Notes under the pieces: model-generated | Databases searched by the model: none | What the model saw: the letters and a program-made list of their open reading frames with translations, nothing else | What the model was told of the DNA's origin: nothing | Translations under genes and position numbers: made by a program | Origin: Desulfacinum hydrothermale DSM 13146 | GTDB taxonomy: Bacteria > Desulfobacterota > Syntrophobacteria > Syntrophobacterales > DSM-9756 | Length of the DNA: 48,068 nt | Assembly (NCBI RefSeq): GCF_900176285.1 | Contig: NZ_FWXF01000022.1 | Location: 1-48,068, forward strand | Reading direction: 5' to 3' | Shown: positions 25,029 to 33,166 of the stretch, one piece after another | Layout: the number at the start of each line of letters is the position of its first letter | Position numbering within the stretch: the first letter of the stretch is position 1

Positions 25029-25154
25029 CTGTGGTCTTCAATCGGCTTGCGCGCTGAGTTGCGATCCGCTGCCTGCTTTGCGCTTCACCCGCTGGCCTTG
25101 TGTATCTGTTTGGTGCGGCTATGGGGTTCCTGGCCCTCCGCCCCCTCAAAGGGG

Positions 25155-25229
25155 TGGTAGGCACGGGCGGGATTGAACCGCCGACTTCTACCGCGTCAAG
25201 GTAGCGCTCTCCCACTGAGCTACGTGCCT
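25155..25229 (-). tRNA. tRNA-Val (anticodon GAC)
   Basis: The minus strand folds as a full cloverleaf of 75 nt with encoded CCA. Acceptor AGGCACG pairs with CGTGCCT, discriminator A. The D arm holds AGCTCAGTGGGAGAGC. The anticodon stem is CTACC/GGTAG with loop TTGACGC, giving anticodon GAC (valine, GUC/GUU). The T arm is GGCGG-TTCAATC-CCGCC. A consensus promoter is just upstream and a terminator 126 nt downstream. Confidence 0.97.
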
Positions 25230-25243
25230 ACGAGGTTGGTCAC

Positions 25244-25272
25244 CCTATAGCGAAAGAGCCCGGCACTGTCAA
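25244..25272 (-). promoter_or_regulatory. sigma-70 promoter of tRNA-Val
   Basis: TTGACA (25272-25267), 17-nt spacer, TATAGG (25249-25244) on the minus strand. Transcription would begin within about 10 nt of the mature tRNA 5' end at 25229. Confidence 0.8.
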
Positions 25273-25286
25273 GGAAAATAGAACCT

Positions 25287-25835
25287 TCACTGCGCCCTGC
25301 CCTCTTCGCCCCCTTCCCAAATGCGAAAGGCGATCAGAATGTAGTGGATGCCGCTGGTGATGGTCAGAAGGCCCGTGAGCACATAGAGGCTTCGGCTGGC
25401 CCAGGCGGGAAGGGTGAGAAGCGGCGTGGCCAGGGTGGCCAAGATGGTGATGATCTGAGCCAGGGTCGTGGCTTTGCTGACCCAGCTGGGGCGGATCTCC
25501 AGGTGCACCTGGAAGAACATGAGGGTCATGACCCCGATCACGATGAGGGCATCGCGGCTGACGGCGATCACCACCAAGGACGTGGGAAGCAACTTGAGGC
25601 GTCCCAGCAGGATGAAGCTACTCACCAGAAGGATCTTGTCCGCCAGGGGATCCAGGTAGGCCCCCAGCCGGCTTTTTTGGTGGAAGACCCGGGCGATGAA
25701 ACCGTCCAAGCCATCGGTGATCCCGGCCAAAAAGAAGACCATGAGGGCCTCCGTCAGCCGGGATCCAAGCAGAAGCCACACAAGAAGCGGGGTGAGCAAA
25801 ATCCGGATGAGCGTCAGCAGGTTGGGGATGGTCAT
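25287..25835 (-). CDS. pgsA: CDP-diacylglycerol-glycerol-3-phosphate 3-phosphatidyltransferase
   Basis: 182 residues with four or more membrane segments. It catalyses the committed step of phosphatidylglycerol synthesis in the inner membrane. The CDP-alcohol phosphotransferase motif DGxxAR...G...D...D is present in DGLDGFIARV, SRLGAYLDPLADK. MTIPNLLTLIRILLTP is the typical N terminus. The ATG (25835-25833) overlaps the stop of the upstream secreted-protein gene as ATGA, so the two are translationally coupled. It ends 15 bp before the tRNA-Val promoter. Confidence 0.93.
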   Translation of the reverse strand: MTIPNLLTLIRILLTPLLVWLLLGSRLTEALMVFFLAGITDGLDGFIARVFHQKSRLGAYLDPLADKILLVSSFILLGRLKLLPTSLVVIAVSRDALIVIGVMTLMFFQVHLEIRPSWVSKATTLAQIITILATLATPLLTLPAWASRSLYVLTGLLTITSGIHYILIAFRIWEGGEEGRAQ

Positions 25836-27106
25836 GGCCTTTGGGAGTCCTCCAAAGAGGCCGCGTCGGCGGCCGATGGGGGAGCCGGCATCAAAACGAA
25901 ACGCAGATGTTGCCCGGAGGCGTCGTATTCCTTGAGGCGGAGAATGTGCCCGTCGTCCACGCGCATCCCATCGGCGGCGGCCAGTTGATCGACCATGTGG
26001 GGATCCAGGGCGACGGTAATGGACTGCGGTTCCAAGGTGAGGTCGGCGGCCTGCAGTTCGGGGGCCGATTCGGCCAGCAAGGCTTCCAGGTTGAGCCAGG
26101 CGGCATAGGGATGCCGGCCGGTGATGGTGATGGTCCATCGCCCGTCTGGGGACGTGCTGTGCGGCGCGGCAGGTGCTTCAGCCGGCATGGTGGACCCAAG
26201 GACGCGGTCCAGGGAGGGGACCAGGAGCGCCGCCAGGCGTAAGGCAGCTTCCTGGCGTCCTGCGGCCGCCGGCACCCTTTGTTCCACCGTACCCACACGC
26301 ACCCCCTCCGGCAGGGCGTAGACGCTACAGCGGGCCACCAGCTCTTGCCCTTCCGTCGTGGCGGTTCCAACGATCACATAGCGCCTTCCCTCCCGGCGTG
26401 CCTGATCCAGGACGTGTTGCAGAAGCTGGGGCGAGGAGGGGTCGGTGGCGATGTGGGGATCCAGGGAGGCATATCCCAGGGTCCACAGGTAGTCCGAAGC
26501 TTCGTCCTGAATGAGTGGGGCGAGCAGGCCGGGGCTTTTACCCGGCTGTGAAAAGATCCAGGCGCCGTCCCAATTTTCGGCCACCGCCCACACCACGTCC
26601 TTGACGGGGGCCGCTGGTGGCGGTTCCGATTGGGTCTGGGCGGAGCCCGCCTCCGAAGCCGTGGAGGCGTTGGTGGCGATGGAAGCCTCCGGAGGCTTGG
26701 GCATCCAGGGCTCCAGATCCTTGCTCAGGGCCTTCATGTCCACCAGGACCGATCCCTGCAAACGAAAAAGTTCCTGTTCCGGTGCCTGCGATACGGGCTG
26801 ATAGCTTTGTACATACCGATCGGGGGAGGCGAGTATCTTCTCTTCCAGCTCGGCGCGGTGGGCCTGGATCTGCGATGGCTGCAATACGGTGCCGATGGCC
26901 TGAAAGACCGCTTGCCTCAGCAGATCCTGGATGGCGTTGCGCTGAGACTGGGCGGGGTTGTCCGGGTTGTAGGGGGCGACTCCCTGGGCGTAAAAGGTTT
27001 GCACGCCCTCCTGGGAAACGGCCGGCCACACGGGGCCCAAAACCCAGGCCAGGAGAAAGACGGCGAGGCATGTTCTTAGCTGGCGAGCGGAAAAAATCGC
27101 AGACAT
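25832..27106 (-). CDS. Secreted protein of unknown function coupled to pgsA
   Basis: 424 residues. I start at MSAIFSARQLRTCLAVFLL (ATG at 27106, GAGGGGAG upstream); it has a clear signal peptide ending near WPAVSQEG. The frame is open for 23 more codons but those lack signal-peptide character. The mature part begins FYAQGVAPYNPDNPAQSQRN, followed by an IQDLLRQAV stretch, a style shared with envelope proteins that have a FlgT-like or LPP20-like N-terminal fold. Residues about 170-190 are a low-complexity Ala/Ser/Glu linker. A later YVIVGTATTEGQELVARCSVY strand-rich part resembles penicillin-binding-protein-activator-like folds. I cannot assign a function. The ATGA overlap with pgsA hints at an envelope role. 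Confidence 0.65.
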   Translation of the reverse strand: MSAIFSARQLRTCLAVFLLAWVLGPVWPAVSQEGVQTFYAQGVAPYNPDNPAQSQRNAIQDLLRQAVFQAIGTVLQPSQIQAHRAELEEKILASPDRYVQSYQPVSQAPEQELFRLQGSVLVDMKALSKDLEPWMPKPPEASIATNASTASEAGSAQTQSEPPPAAPVKDVVWAVAENWDGAWIFSQPGKSPGLLAPLIQDEASDYLWTLGYASLDPHIATDPSSPQLLQHVLDQARREGRRYVIVGTATTEGQELVARCSVYALPEGVRVGTVEQRVPAAAGRQEAALRLAALLVPSLDRVLGSTMPAEAPAAPHSTSPDGRWTITITGRHPYAAWLNLEALLAESAPELQAADLTLEPQSITVALDPHMVDQLAAADGMRVDDGHILRLKEYDASGQHLRFVLMPAPPSAADAASLEDSQRP

Positions 27107-27230
27107 AGAGCACAGACTCCCCTCGGTTCCACGATCCAACTTTTCCTTCTTTTCATGAAAGTCACTTGCTATCATAGAAGACCAACGCAGCTAAAGCCAA
27201 AAGTTTCCCTCGTTGCCCCGTGGGGTGGGA

Positions 27231-27473
27231 ATGCACCGAGACCGATGCGCTGTCATTGAGCTGGTATTGAACTCTGCGTCCATTCACCTGCTCACTTCCA
27301 TCATCGAAGCCTACGATGGGATCGGGACGGTCACGACCCTGGACCGGCGGTTGGCTCGGGTGCGCATTTGCACTCCGTCCGGTTTCGAAGACCTGGTTCG
27401 AAAGATTGTGGAAGCCGAAAGGGCTCGGCTCGGCATTCGCTCAGTCCGCCCATCGGAGGCTGGCGCGCCTTGA
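27231..27473 (+). CDS. DUF4911 domain protein
   Basis: 80 residues from the ATG at 27231 (a TTG at 27213 is a possible alternative). The pattern IHLLTSIIEAYDGIGTVTTLD followed by a short basic strand and FEDLVRKIVEAERAR matches the small DUF4911 family seen in deltaproteobacteria, whose function is unknown. It diverges from the secreted-protein gene and precedes the cNMP-domain gene by 167 bp. Confidence 0.65.
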   Translation: MHRDRCAVIELVLNSASIHLLTSIIEAYDGIGTVTTLDRRLARVRICTPSGFEDLVRKIVEAERARLGIRSVRPSEAGAP

Positions 27474-27640
27474 AAAACCGGGATCGATTGTCTAAGGAGA
27501 TGGCAAGGAGATGAGCTGGCGTTGGATCCGCGGCGGCGGGGCAGCTCCGGGGCGGTGCAGACCTAGGGCGACCAGGCCCGGGGAGTGCGGCCTGGAGGCG
27601 GAATTTTCCAGTGGTCTTTGAGGCCAGTAAGGACGGTGAG

Positions 27641-28405
27641 ATGGAACACGAAAAGGAGCCCGCATACAGCGTGGAGCCCAGGACGTACCAGGAAGGGGAA
27701 TTGATCCTTTCGGAAAACGATCCCCTGGACGCCTTTTTCGTCATGCTTTCCGGACGGGCCAAGGTCTTTTACAAGGGGCGCAAGGTTCGGGTGCTGGGCG
27801 AGCAGGACGTGTTCGGCCTGGAAGGGGCCTTGGGCAAGCGGATCTCAACGTGCGACGTGCGGGCCTCCGAGTCCTGCCGGGTCCTGGCCTACGACTATGA
27901 GGCCCTGGATGACTTCTTTGAAAACCACCCGCGCCGCGCCCGAACCCTCATGAATTCCGTGTTGCGACAATTGCTGGAAACCACCGCGGCCGTCCAGGGC
28001 GAGGATGTGGTGGTCTTGCCTCACGATGTGGAAATCCACTACTTCGACGACGGACAGACCATTGTTCGAGAAGGCGACCCCAGCACCCAGTTCTACCGCC
28101 TGGTCTCCAGCGACGGGGGACTCTTGGTGACTTTCAAGGGCCGCGAGGTGGGCCGCATCGAAGCGCCGGGAGAGTTTTTCGGTGAGATGGCCTGCCTGCT
28201 CGGAGGAAAACGGCAGGCCACGGTGACCAGTGTGGGGCGCAGCGTGGTCCAGATGTTCCGGGGCGCCCTGCTGGAACGGATTCTTTCGGAAAATCCCCAA
28301 CTGGCCTTGAAACTGGTACGAACCCTGGCCCATCGACTGATTCGGGCCAATGTGAAACTGTCGGAAAAGGACCTGAAGACATCCCAATGGAAGGACTTTG
28401 TATAG
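27641..28405 (+). CDS. Protein with two cyclic-nucleotide-binding domains, no DNA-binding domain
   Basis: 254 residues built of two cNMP_bd beta-barrels (about 10-125 and 130-240). Domain 2 keeps the phosphate-binding cassette shape GEFFGEMACLLGGKRQATV with the Arg; domain 1 (VFGLEGALGKRISTCDV) has lost the Gly-Glu and Arg pattern and is probably non-binding. There is no C-terminal helix-turn-helix, so it is not a CRP-type regulator; it would act on a protein partner. The start is the ATG at 27641 with AAGGA 7 nt upstream. The 3' end overlaps miaB by 19 nt, so the two are coupled. Confidence 0.82.
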   Translation: MEHEKEPAYSVEPRTYQEGELILSENDPLDAFFVMLSGRAKVFYKGRKVRVLGEQDVFGLEGALGKRISTCDVRASESCRVLAYDYEALDDFFENHPRRARTLMNSVLRQLLETTAAVQGEDVVVLPHDVEIHYFDDGQTIVREGDPSTQFYRLVSSDGGLLVTFKGREVGRIEAPGEFFGEMACLLGGKRQATVTSVGRSVVQMFRGALLERILSENPQLALKLVRTLAHRLIRANVKLSEKDLKTSQWKDFV

Positions 28406-29757
28406 GCAACCATCAGCAGCCTCGGGCACTCTACGTGCACACCTTCGGCTGCCAGATGAACGAATACGATTCCCTGCGTGTCGCGCGTATGCTCGGCCAG
28501 GAAGGCTATCGGAGCACCTCCGACCCGGCGTCGGCGGACGTGATCTTCATCAACACGTGTTCCGTGCGGGAGAAGGCGGAGCAGAAGGTCTTTTCCCTGC
28601 TGGGACGCCTGAAGCGCCTCAAGAACCGCAATCCGCGGCTGAAGATCGTGGTGGCCGGATGCGTGGCCCAGCAGTTGGGCGAGGATCTCCTGGATCGGTT
28701 TCCCCACGTGGATTTGGTTTTGGGAACCCGGGCCATCGGTGCTCTGCCCGGTCTGCTGCACCAAAGCCTGGAGGAGGGGCTGCGCAAGGCCCACTTGCCG
28801 GAACATGACGAGGAGGGCTGGAAGGATCTCTTCGGCCAGTCACCAGATTGGGAAAGTCTGGTGGTGGCGCCTGTGACCATCATGCAGGGCTGCGACAATT
28901 TTTGCACCTACTGCATTGTGCCATACGTGCGGGGGCGGGAACGGAGCCGACCCGCCGAGGAGATCCTGCGAGAAATCCGCATCCTCACGCGTCAAGGCAC
29001 GCGGGAGGTGCTGCTCCTGGGCCAGAACGTGAACTCGTACGGTCGGGGGTTGCCCGACGGCATGACCTTTGCCCGGCTGCTTCGCCGTATCGCCCACGAG
29101 ACGGATGTGGTGCGGATCCGATTCACCACCTCCCATCCCAAGGACCTGAACGACGACCTCATCCAATGCTTTGCGGAGCTGGACAAGCTTTGCCGTCACA
29201 TTCACCTGCCCTTTCAGGCCGGCTCCGACCGGATTCTGGCCCGCATGAATCGGCGCTATTCGGCGGCCGACTACCTGGAAAAGATCGCCCGGTTGAGGGC
29301 CGCGTGCCCCGATATGGGGATTTCCGCCGATGTGATGGTGGGGTTTCCCGGAGAGACGGAAGAGGACTTCGAGGCCACCTTGGACTTGATCCGCACCGTC
29401 CGGTTCGACACCCTCTTTTCCTTCCGGTATTCGGATCGCCCCTTCGCCAAGTCCAGCGCCTACGGAGACAAGGTGCCCGAAGACGTCAAGGCGCGTCGCC
29501 TGACGCAATTGCAGGCGCTTCAGGCCGGCATCACGCTGGAAAAGCACCGCCAGGAGGTGGGGCGCGTGCGCCACGTGCTGGTGGAATCGGAAAGCAAGGC
29601 GGGCAACGGGCAATTGACCGGCCGGACGTCCCAGAATCGCATCGTGAACTTCGAGGGCTCCAAGGATCTGATCGGAAACCTGGTGCCCGTAAGAATTGAA
29701 GAAGCCTATTCCCATTCCCTCAAAGGCGTGATTGGGCGGGGGGCGACCCCCTGCTGA
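28387..29757 (+). CDS. miaB: tRNA-2-methylthio-N6-dimethylallyladenosine synthase
   Basis: 456 residues, full length. This radical-SAM methylthiotransferase modifies i6A37 of tRNAs reading UNN codons. The N-terminal UPF0004 domain has cluster cysteines in FGCQMNEYDS, INTCSVREKAEQK and VVAGCVAQQ. The radical-SAM motif is QGCDNFCTYCIVPYVRGRE, followed by GQNVNSYG and the MGISADVMVGFPGET strand. A TRAM domain ends the protein (GRTSQNRIVNF). The ATG at 28387 lies inside the end of the cNMP-domain gene; MEGLCIG is an unconserved tail before the domain. It leads the cluster with the DUF151 and adenine deaminase genes. Confidence 0.96.
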   Translation: MEGLCIGNHQQPRALYVHTFGCQMNEYDSLRVARMLGQEGYRSTSDPASADVIFINTCSVREKAEQKVFSLLGRLKRLKNRNPRLKIVVAGCVAQQLGEDLLDRFPHVDLVLGTRAIGALPGLLHQSLEEGLRKAHLPEHDEEGWKDLFGQSPDWESLVVAPVTIMQGCDNFCTYCIVPYVRGRERSRPAEEILREIRILTRQGTREVLLLGQNVNSYGRGLPDGMTFARLLRRIAHETDVVRIRFTTSHPKDLNDDLIQCFAELDKLCRHIHLPFQAGSDRILARMNRRYSAADYLEKIARLRAACPDMGISADVMVGFPGETEEDFEATLDLIRTVRFDTLFSFRYSDRPFAKSSAYGDKVPEDVKARRLTQLQALQAGITLEKHRQEVGRVRHVLVESESKAGNGQLTGRTSQNRIVNFEGSKDLIGNLVPVRIEEAYSHSLKGVIGRGATPC

Positions 29758-29784
29758 CGTCTGTGGCCGGTGGGGATGGCGGCC

Positions 29785-29851
29785 GGGGGCGGGCCCAAAA
29801 GGGCGGCCCCCGCATAGAGTTGGGGAACGGACGGCGGAGACGGTCCGCCGA
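29785..29851 (+). other. Two hairpins in the miaB-DUF151 gap
   Basis: GGGGGCGGGCCC-AAAA-GGGCGGCCCCC (29785-29811) and GGCGGA-GACGG-TCCGCC (about 29833-29851). No T-run follows either. They may hold back or stabilise mRNA between the two genes. Confidence 0.35.
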
Positions 29852-29872
29852 CTCCCGCCGGAAGGAGGCTCA

Positions 29873-30373
29873 ATGTATCGACGTATGACAGTGGCCGGTT
29901 TGGTCATGGACCCCGAAAGCAACACGCCCATCGTCATCCTCACGGATCCCGAAGGCGACGATCATCTACCCATCTGGATCGGGCTTCTGGAAGCCACTTC
30001 CATCGCCATGGAACTGGAAAAGATCAAGTTTCCGCGGCCCATGACCCACGATCTGGTGAAAAATGTTCTGGACCACTTGGACGTGGCGGTGGAAAAGATT
30101 GAGGTCTGTGATCTGCGCGACAATACCTATTACGCCCTCATTTACCTGCGCACCGGCTCGGGGGTGAGTGCCATCGATTCCCGGCCCAGTGACGCCATCG
30201 CCATCGCCCTGCGCACCGACGCCCCCATCTTCGTCAACGAAGAGGTGCTTCGGAAATCCCAGAAGATACCCGAAGACAAGGACCACCCGGTCTTTCGCCG
30301 AGAAGACAAGGAAAACCTGGAAGAGCTGCTGGAAAAGCTGGATCCGGAAGACTTCGGAAAATATAAGATGTGA
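29873..30373 (+). CDS. Bifunctional nuclease family (DUF151) protein
   Basis: 166 residues. The BFN/DUF151 domain covers about residues 1-130: a VAGLVMDPESNTPIVIL start, LPIWIGLLEATSIAMELEK, RPMTHDLVKNVLDHL and SRPSDAIAIALRTDAPIFV. Plant members were reported to cleave RNA and DNA; the bacterial role is unknown. The acidic C-terminal tail (EDKENLEELLEKLDPEDFG) resembles a short UVR-like extension. RBS GGAAGGAGG is strong. The stop overlaps the GTG of the adenine deaminase gene. Confidence 0.88.
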   Translation: MYRRMTVAGLVMDPESNTPIVILTDPEGDDHLPIWIGLLEATSIAMELEKIKFPRPMTHDLVKNVLDHLDVAVEKIEVCDLRDNTYYALIYLRTGSGVSAIDSRPSDAIAIALRTDAPIFVNEEVLRKSQKIPEDKDHPVFRREDKENLEELLEKLDPEDFGKYKM

Positions 30374-32130
30374 CGGAAACGGTGGACCACTTGTTGGAAA
30401 TCGCAGCATTGACGGAATGGATCCAGGTGGCGCGCGGGCTGGTGCCTGCCGATCTTTGCCTGAGAAACGCTCGGATCGTCAACGTCTTCACGGGCTCCGT
30501 CCAGGAAGGCGATCTGGCAGTCCACGGCGGCCGCTTTGTGGGCTGGGGCCGCTACGACGCCGTCCGCCGGCTGGATCTGAACGGTGCCTACGTGGCGCCC
30601 GGATTTATCGACGGTCACCTGCACATGGAAAGCACCCTGTTGGGGCCGTCGGCCTTCTGGCGTGCCGTGCTGCCCAGGGGCACCACGGCGGTGGTGCTGG
30701 ATCCCCATGAGATTGCCAACGTGCTGGGAGTTGCGGGGATCCGCTACCTTCTTGGAGCGGCAGGGAAGCTTCCCGTGGATCTCTTTTTCATGCTTCCCAG
30801 TTGTGTGCCCGCCTCCCCGCTGGAAACGTCCGGGGCCGTGCTGCGGGGTGCGGACCTGCAGACGTTGCGATCCCATCCGCGCGTTCTGGGCTTGGCCGAG
30901 GTGATGAACTTTCCCGGCCTGCTGGCGTCGGACCCCCAGGTCCTGGAAAAGGTGGCCCTTTTTCAAGACGGCCCCATGGACGGCCACGCACCTTTTGTGT
31001 CCGGCGAAGATCTCAATGCCTATACGGGGGTGGGGATCCGTACGGATCATGAGGCCACCACACTGCAGGAGGCCCAAGAAAAGCTGAGCAAGGGCATGAT
31101 GCTCATGATCCGGGAAGGAAGCCAGTCCAAGGACTTGGAAGCCTTGCTGCCGGCGGTGACCGACGCCACCTGGCCCCGGTGTATGCTGGTCTGTGACGAC
31201 CGGCACCCGACCGATCTTCTCCGTGACGGCCACATGGATGCGGTGGTGAACCGGGCCGTCTCCCTGGGTCTGGACCCTGTGCGGGCCATGGCCATGGCCA
31301 CGATCAATCCGGCGCGCCACTTCGGGCTCAAGGATCGGGGAGCCATCGCGCCTGGATACCGAGCGGATTTTTCCGTGAGCCCCACCCTGCATCCCTGGAC
31401 GCCGGTGCGCGTCTTCAAAAACGGAGTGGAATGGGTTCGGGACGGGGCCGTGGTGGAAGGGATGGATCAAGTCCCCTGGGAACACGAGGGTCTTCCCGAA
31501 AGCCCCATGTGGCTGCCACCCCTTCGGCAGGAAGACCTGCGGGTGCGGGCCGAAGGCGCCCGGCTCCGGGTGATCACAGTGCATGCCGGAAGCCTCATCA
31601 CCGACCAGGATCTGGTGGAGGTGCGCCCGACCGACGGTTACGTGGCGGCCGATCCGGCTCAGGACCTGCTCAAGGTGGCGGTGTACAATCGCTATGTGCC
31701 CACGGATCCGCCCGGGCCGGCGGTGGGATTCGTGAGAGGCTTCGGCCTGCAGCGGGGGGCTGTGGCGAGCACGGTCGCCCACGACTCCCACAACCTGGTG
31801 GTGGTGGGAGCGTCCGATTCGGCCATGATTGTGGCGGCCAAAGCCGTGGCCGCCACCGGGGGCGGGCTGGCGGTGGCCGACGATGACCACGTTCTCGCCT
31901 CCCTTGCTCTGCCCATCGCCGGACTGATGAGCCCGCGGCCGCTGGAGGAGGTGTGCCGGGAGCTGGATGCACTCAACCGGGCCGCGCGCAGCCTGGGATC
32001 CACCCTGCCCCACCCTTTCATGGCCTTGTCGTTTGTGGCACTTCCCGTCATCCCCCGGCTGAAGATCACGGACCGGGGGCTGGTGGATGTGGAAGCGTTT
32101 CAGTTGGTACCGCTTTTCGTTCGGGATTGA
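30370..32130 (+). CDS. ade: Adenine deaminase
   Basis: 586 residues, amidohydrolase superfamily of AdeC type, deaminating adenine to hypoxanthine for purine salvage. Visible are the metal-site motif GFIDGHLHMESTLLGP, the downstream VVLDPHEIANVLG, CDDRHPTDLL and INPARHFGLKDRGAIAPGYRADF, and a C-terminal adenine deaminase domain (SHDSHNLVVVG-like AHDSHNLVVVGAS, GGGLAVADD). The GTG start at 30370 overlaps the stop of the DUF151 gene (GTGA), so it is coupled to it. Length is normal. Confidence 0.94.
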   Translation: MTETVDHLLEIAALTEWIQVARGLVPADLCLRNARIVNVFTGSVQEGDLAVHGGRFVGWGRYDAVRRLDLNGAYVAPGFIDGHLHMESTLLGPSAFWRAVLPRGTTAVVLDPHEIANVLGVAGIRYLLGAAGKLPVDLFFMLPSCVPASPLETSGAVLRGADLQTLRSHPRVLGLAEVMNFPGLLASDPQVLEKVALFQDGPMDGHAPFVSGEDLNAYTGVGIRTDHEATTLQEAQEKLSKGMMLMIREGSQSKDLEALLPAVTDATWPRCMLVCDDRHPTDLLRDGHMDAVVNRAVSLGLDPVRAMAMATINPARHFGLKDRGAIAPGYRADFSVSPTLHPWTPVRVFKNGVEWVRDGAVVEGMDQVPWEHEGLPESPMWLPPLRQEDLRVRAEGARLRVITVHAGSLITDQDLVEVRPTDGYVAADPAQDLLKVAVYNRYVPTDPPGPAVGFVRGFGLQRGAVASTVAHDSHNLVVVGASDSAMIVAAKAVAATGGGLAVADDDHVLASLALPIAGLMSPRPLEEVCRELDALNRAARSLGSTLPHPFMALSFVALPVIPRLKITDRGLVDVEAFQLVPLFVRD

Positions 32131-32229
32131 GAGAGGTTGCCGCGGGCAACGGGGTCTTATGGCGAACCCCGGCGCCTCCGGCAGCCCATGGGGGAACACT
32201 GGTCAACGGAGTGGAGAGGAGGGCTGCTT

Positions 32230-32691
32230 ATGTCCACACTGACTTGCCGATCGTTTGATGATGTGGTCAATTTCGCTATCCGAAAAGAAGAACTGGCCAT
32301 GGACTTTTATCAAAAATGCGCCGATCGCGCCAAAAATCCCGGTATTCGTGATTTCTTCCTGGAGATGGTAGAAGAGGAAAAGAAGCATCGCCAGCTCCTT
32401 CAGGATCTGGATCCCGCCGGCCTGAAGGATTTCACACTGGAAAAGGTCGAAGATCTCAAGATCAGCGACTACCTCATGGACGTGCCCTATCGGGAGGACA
32501 TGACCTATCAGGAGGCCTTGACCCTGGCCATGAAAAAGGAAGAAAAGGCTCACCTCTTCTACTCCGCCTGGAAGGACAAATGCCTGCACGAAAAGACCGC
32601 CAAGGTTTTTGAGAGGCTGGCCCAGGAAGAGATGAAGCACAAAAGGAAGATTGAAGAGGTCTACGACGAGGAGGTCTTGAGCTGGGATTGA
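32230..32691 (+). CDS. Ferritin-like diiron (rubrerythrin-type) protein
   Basis: 153 residues forming a four-helix ferritin-like domain with two ExxH-type sites: EEEKKH and EEMKH, plus Glu in RKEELAMDFY and KKEEKAHLFY. This is the ligand layout of the erythrin/rubrerythrin N-terminal domain, which reduces peroxide or stores iron in anaerobes. No C-terminal rubredoxin CxxC is present, so electrons must come from a partner. RBS AGAGGAGGG is 6 nt before the ATG. It follows the adenine deaminase gene by about 100 bp. Confidence 0.88.
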   Translation: MSTLTCRSFDDVVNFAIRKEELAMDFYQKCADRAKNPGIRDFFLEMVEEEKKHRQLLQDLDPAGLKDFTLEKVEDLKISDYLMDVPYREDMTYQEALTLAMKKEEKAHLFYSAWKDKCLHEKTAKVFERLAQEEMKHKRKIEEVYDEEVLSWD

Positions 32692-33166
32692 TCTTCCCTC
32701 GGGTCCACTGAGGGTGCCGGCGGTCTTGGCATGGACTTCCGCTTCTTGGAGGTTGGGGGGGCGCCCCGCCGGCTACGACCAACGCTGCGCGGAGGGCGCT
32801 CTTCTGGGCTTGAGCCATCTTGGAACGGGGCCATCGTTCCAGAACCGTTGGAGGTGAGGGCGTTTGCCACAGCGGAGGTCTTCCGGGCGGCGAAGGAATC
32901 TTCTTCGATAGCCGAGGCCATCGGGTAAGGCTTTTCACTTCGTGGGCTTCGCAGAACCTTTCTGCGCGGGGCGCACGCCCCGCCAGCCCGGAGGGAAGAA
33001 AGAGGTCGCGGTCGTTGGAGCCGGGGAGCCACGGTGGGACGGGCCCGTGGTGAGCCCGTTTTCTCATGCCCCCCAATGGGCGCTCAACATCTGCCGCCGT
33101 TCACAAACGCCGGATTGGGCTTTCGGTGCCGGCCTTTGTGATGGCGCTTTTTTTTGAAGGGAGATC
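32692..33166. other. 475-bp gap without a recognisable gene
   Basis: GC-rich with two similar hairpin-forming stretches (GGGGGCGCCCCGCC at about 32757 and GGGGCGCACGCCCCGCC at about 32968). Short open frames exist on both strands but none has a ribosome site or a recognisable product. A T8 run lies just before the AAGGGAG site of the next gene. Confidence 0.4.

Noticed and set aside
32661-33032. A minus-strand gene in the gap before the EamA transporter
   Set aside because: Ser/Pro/Arg-rich frame without ribosome site or conserved pattern, overlapping the end of the ferritin-like gene.
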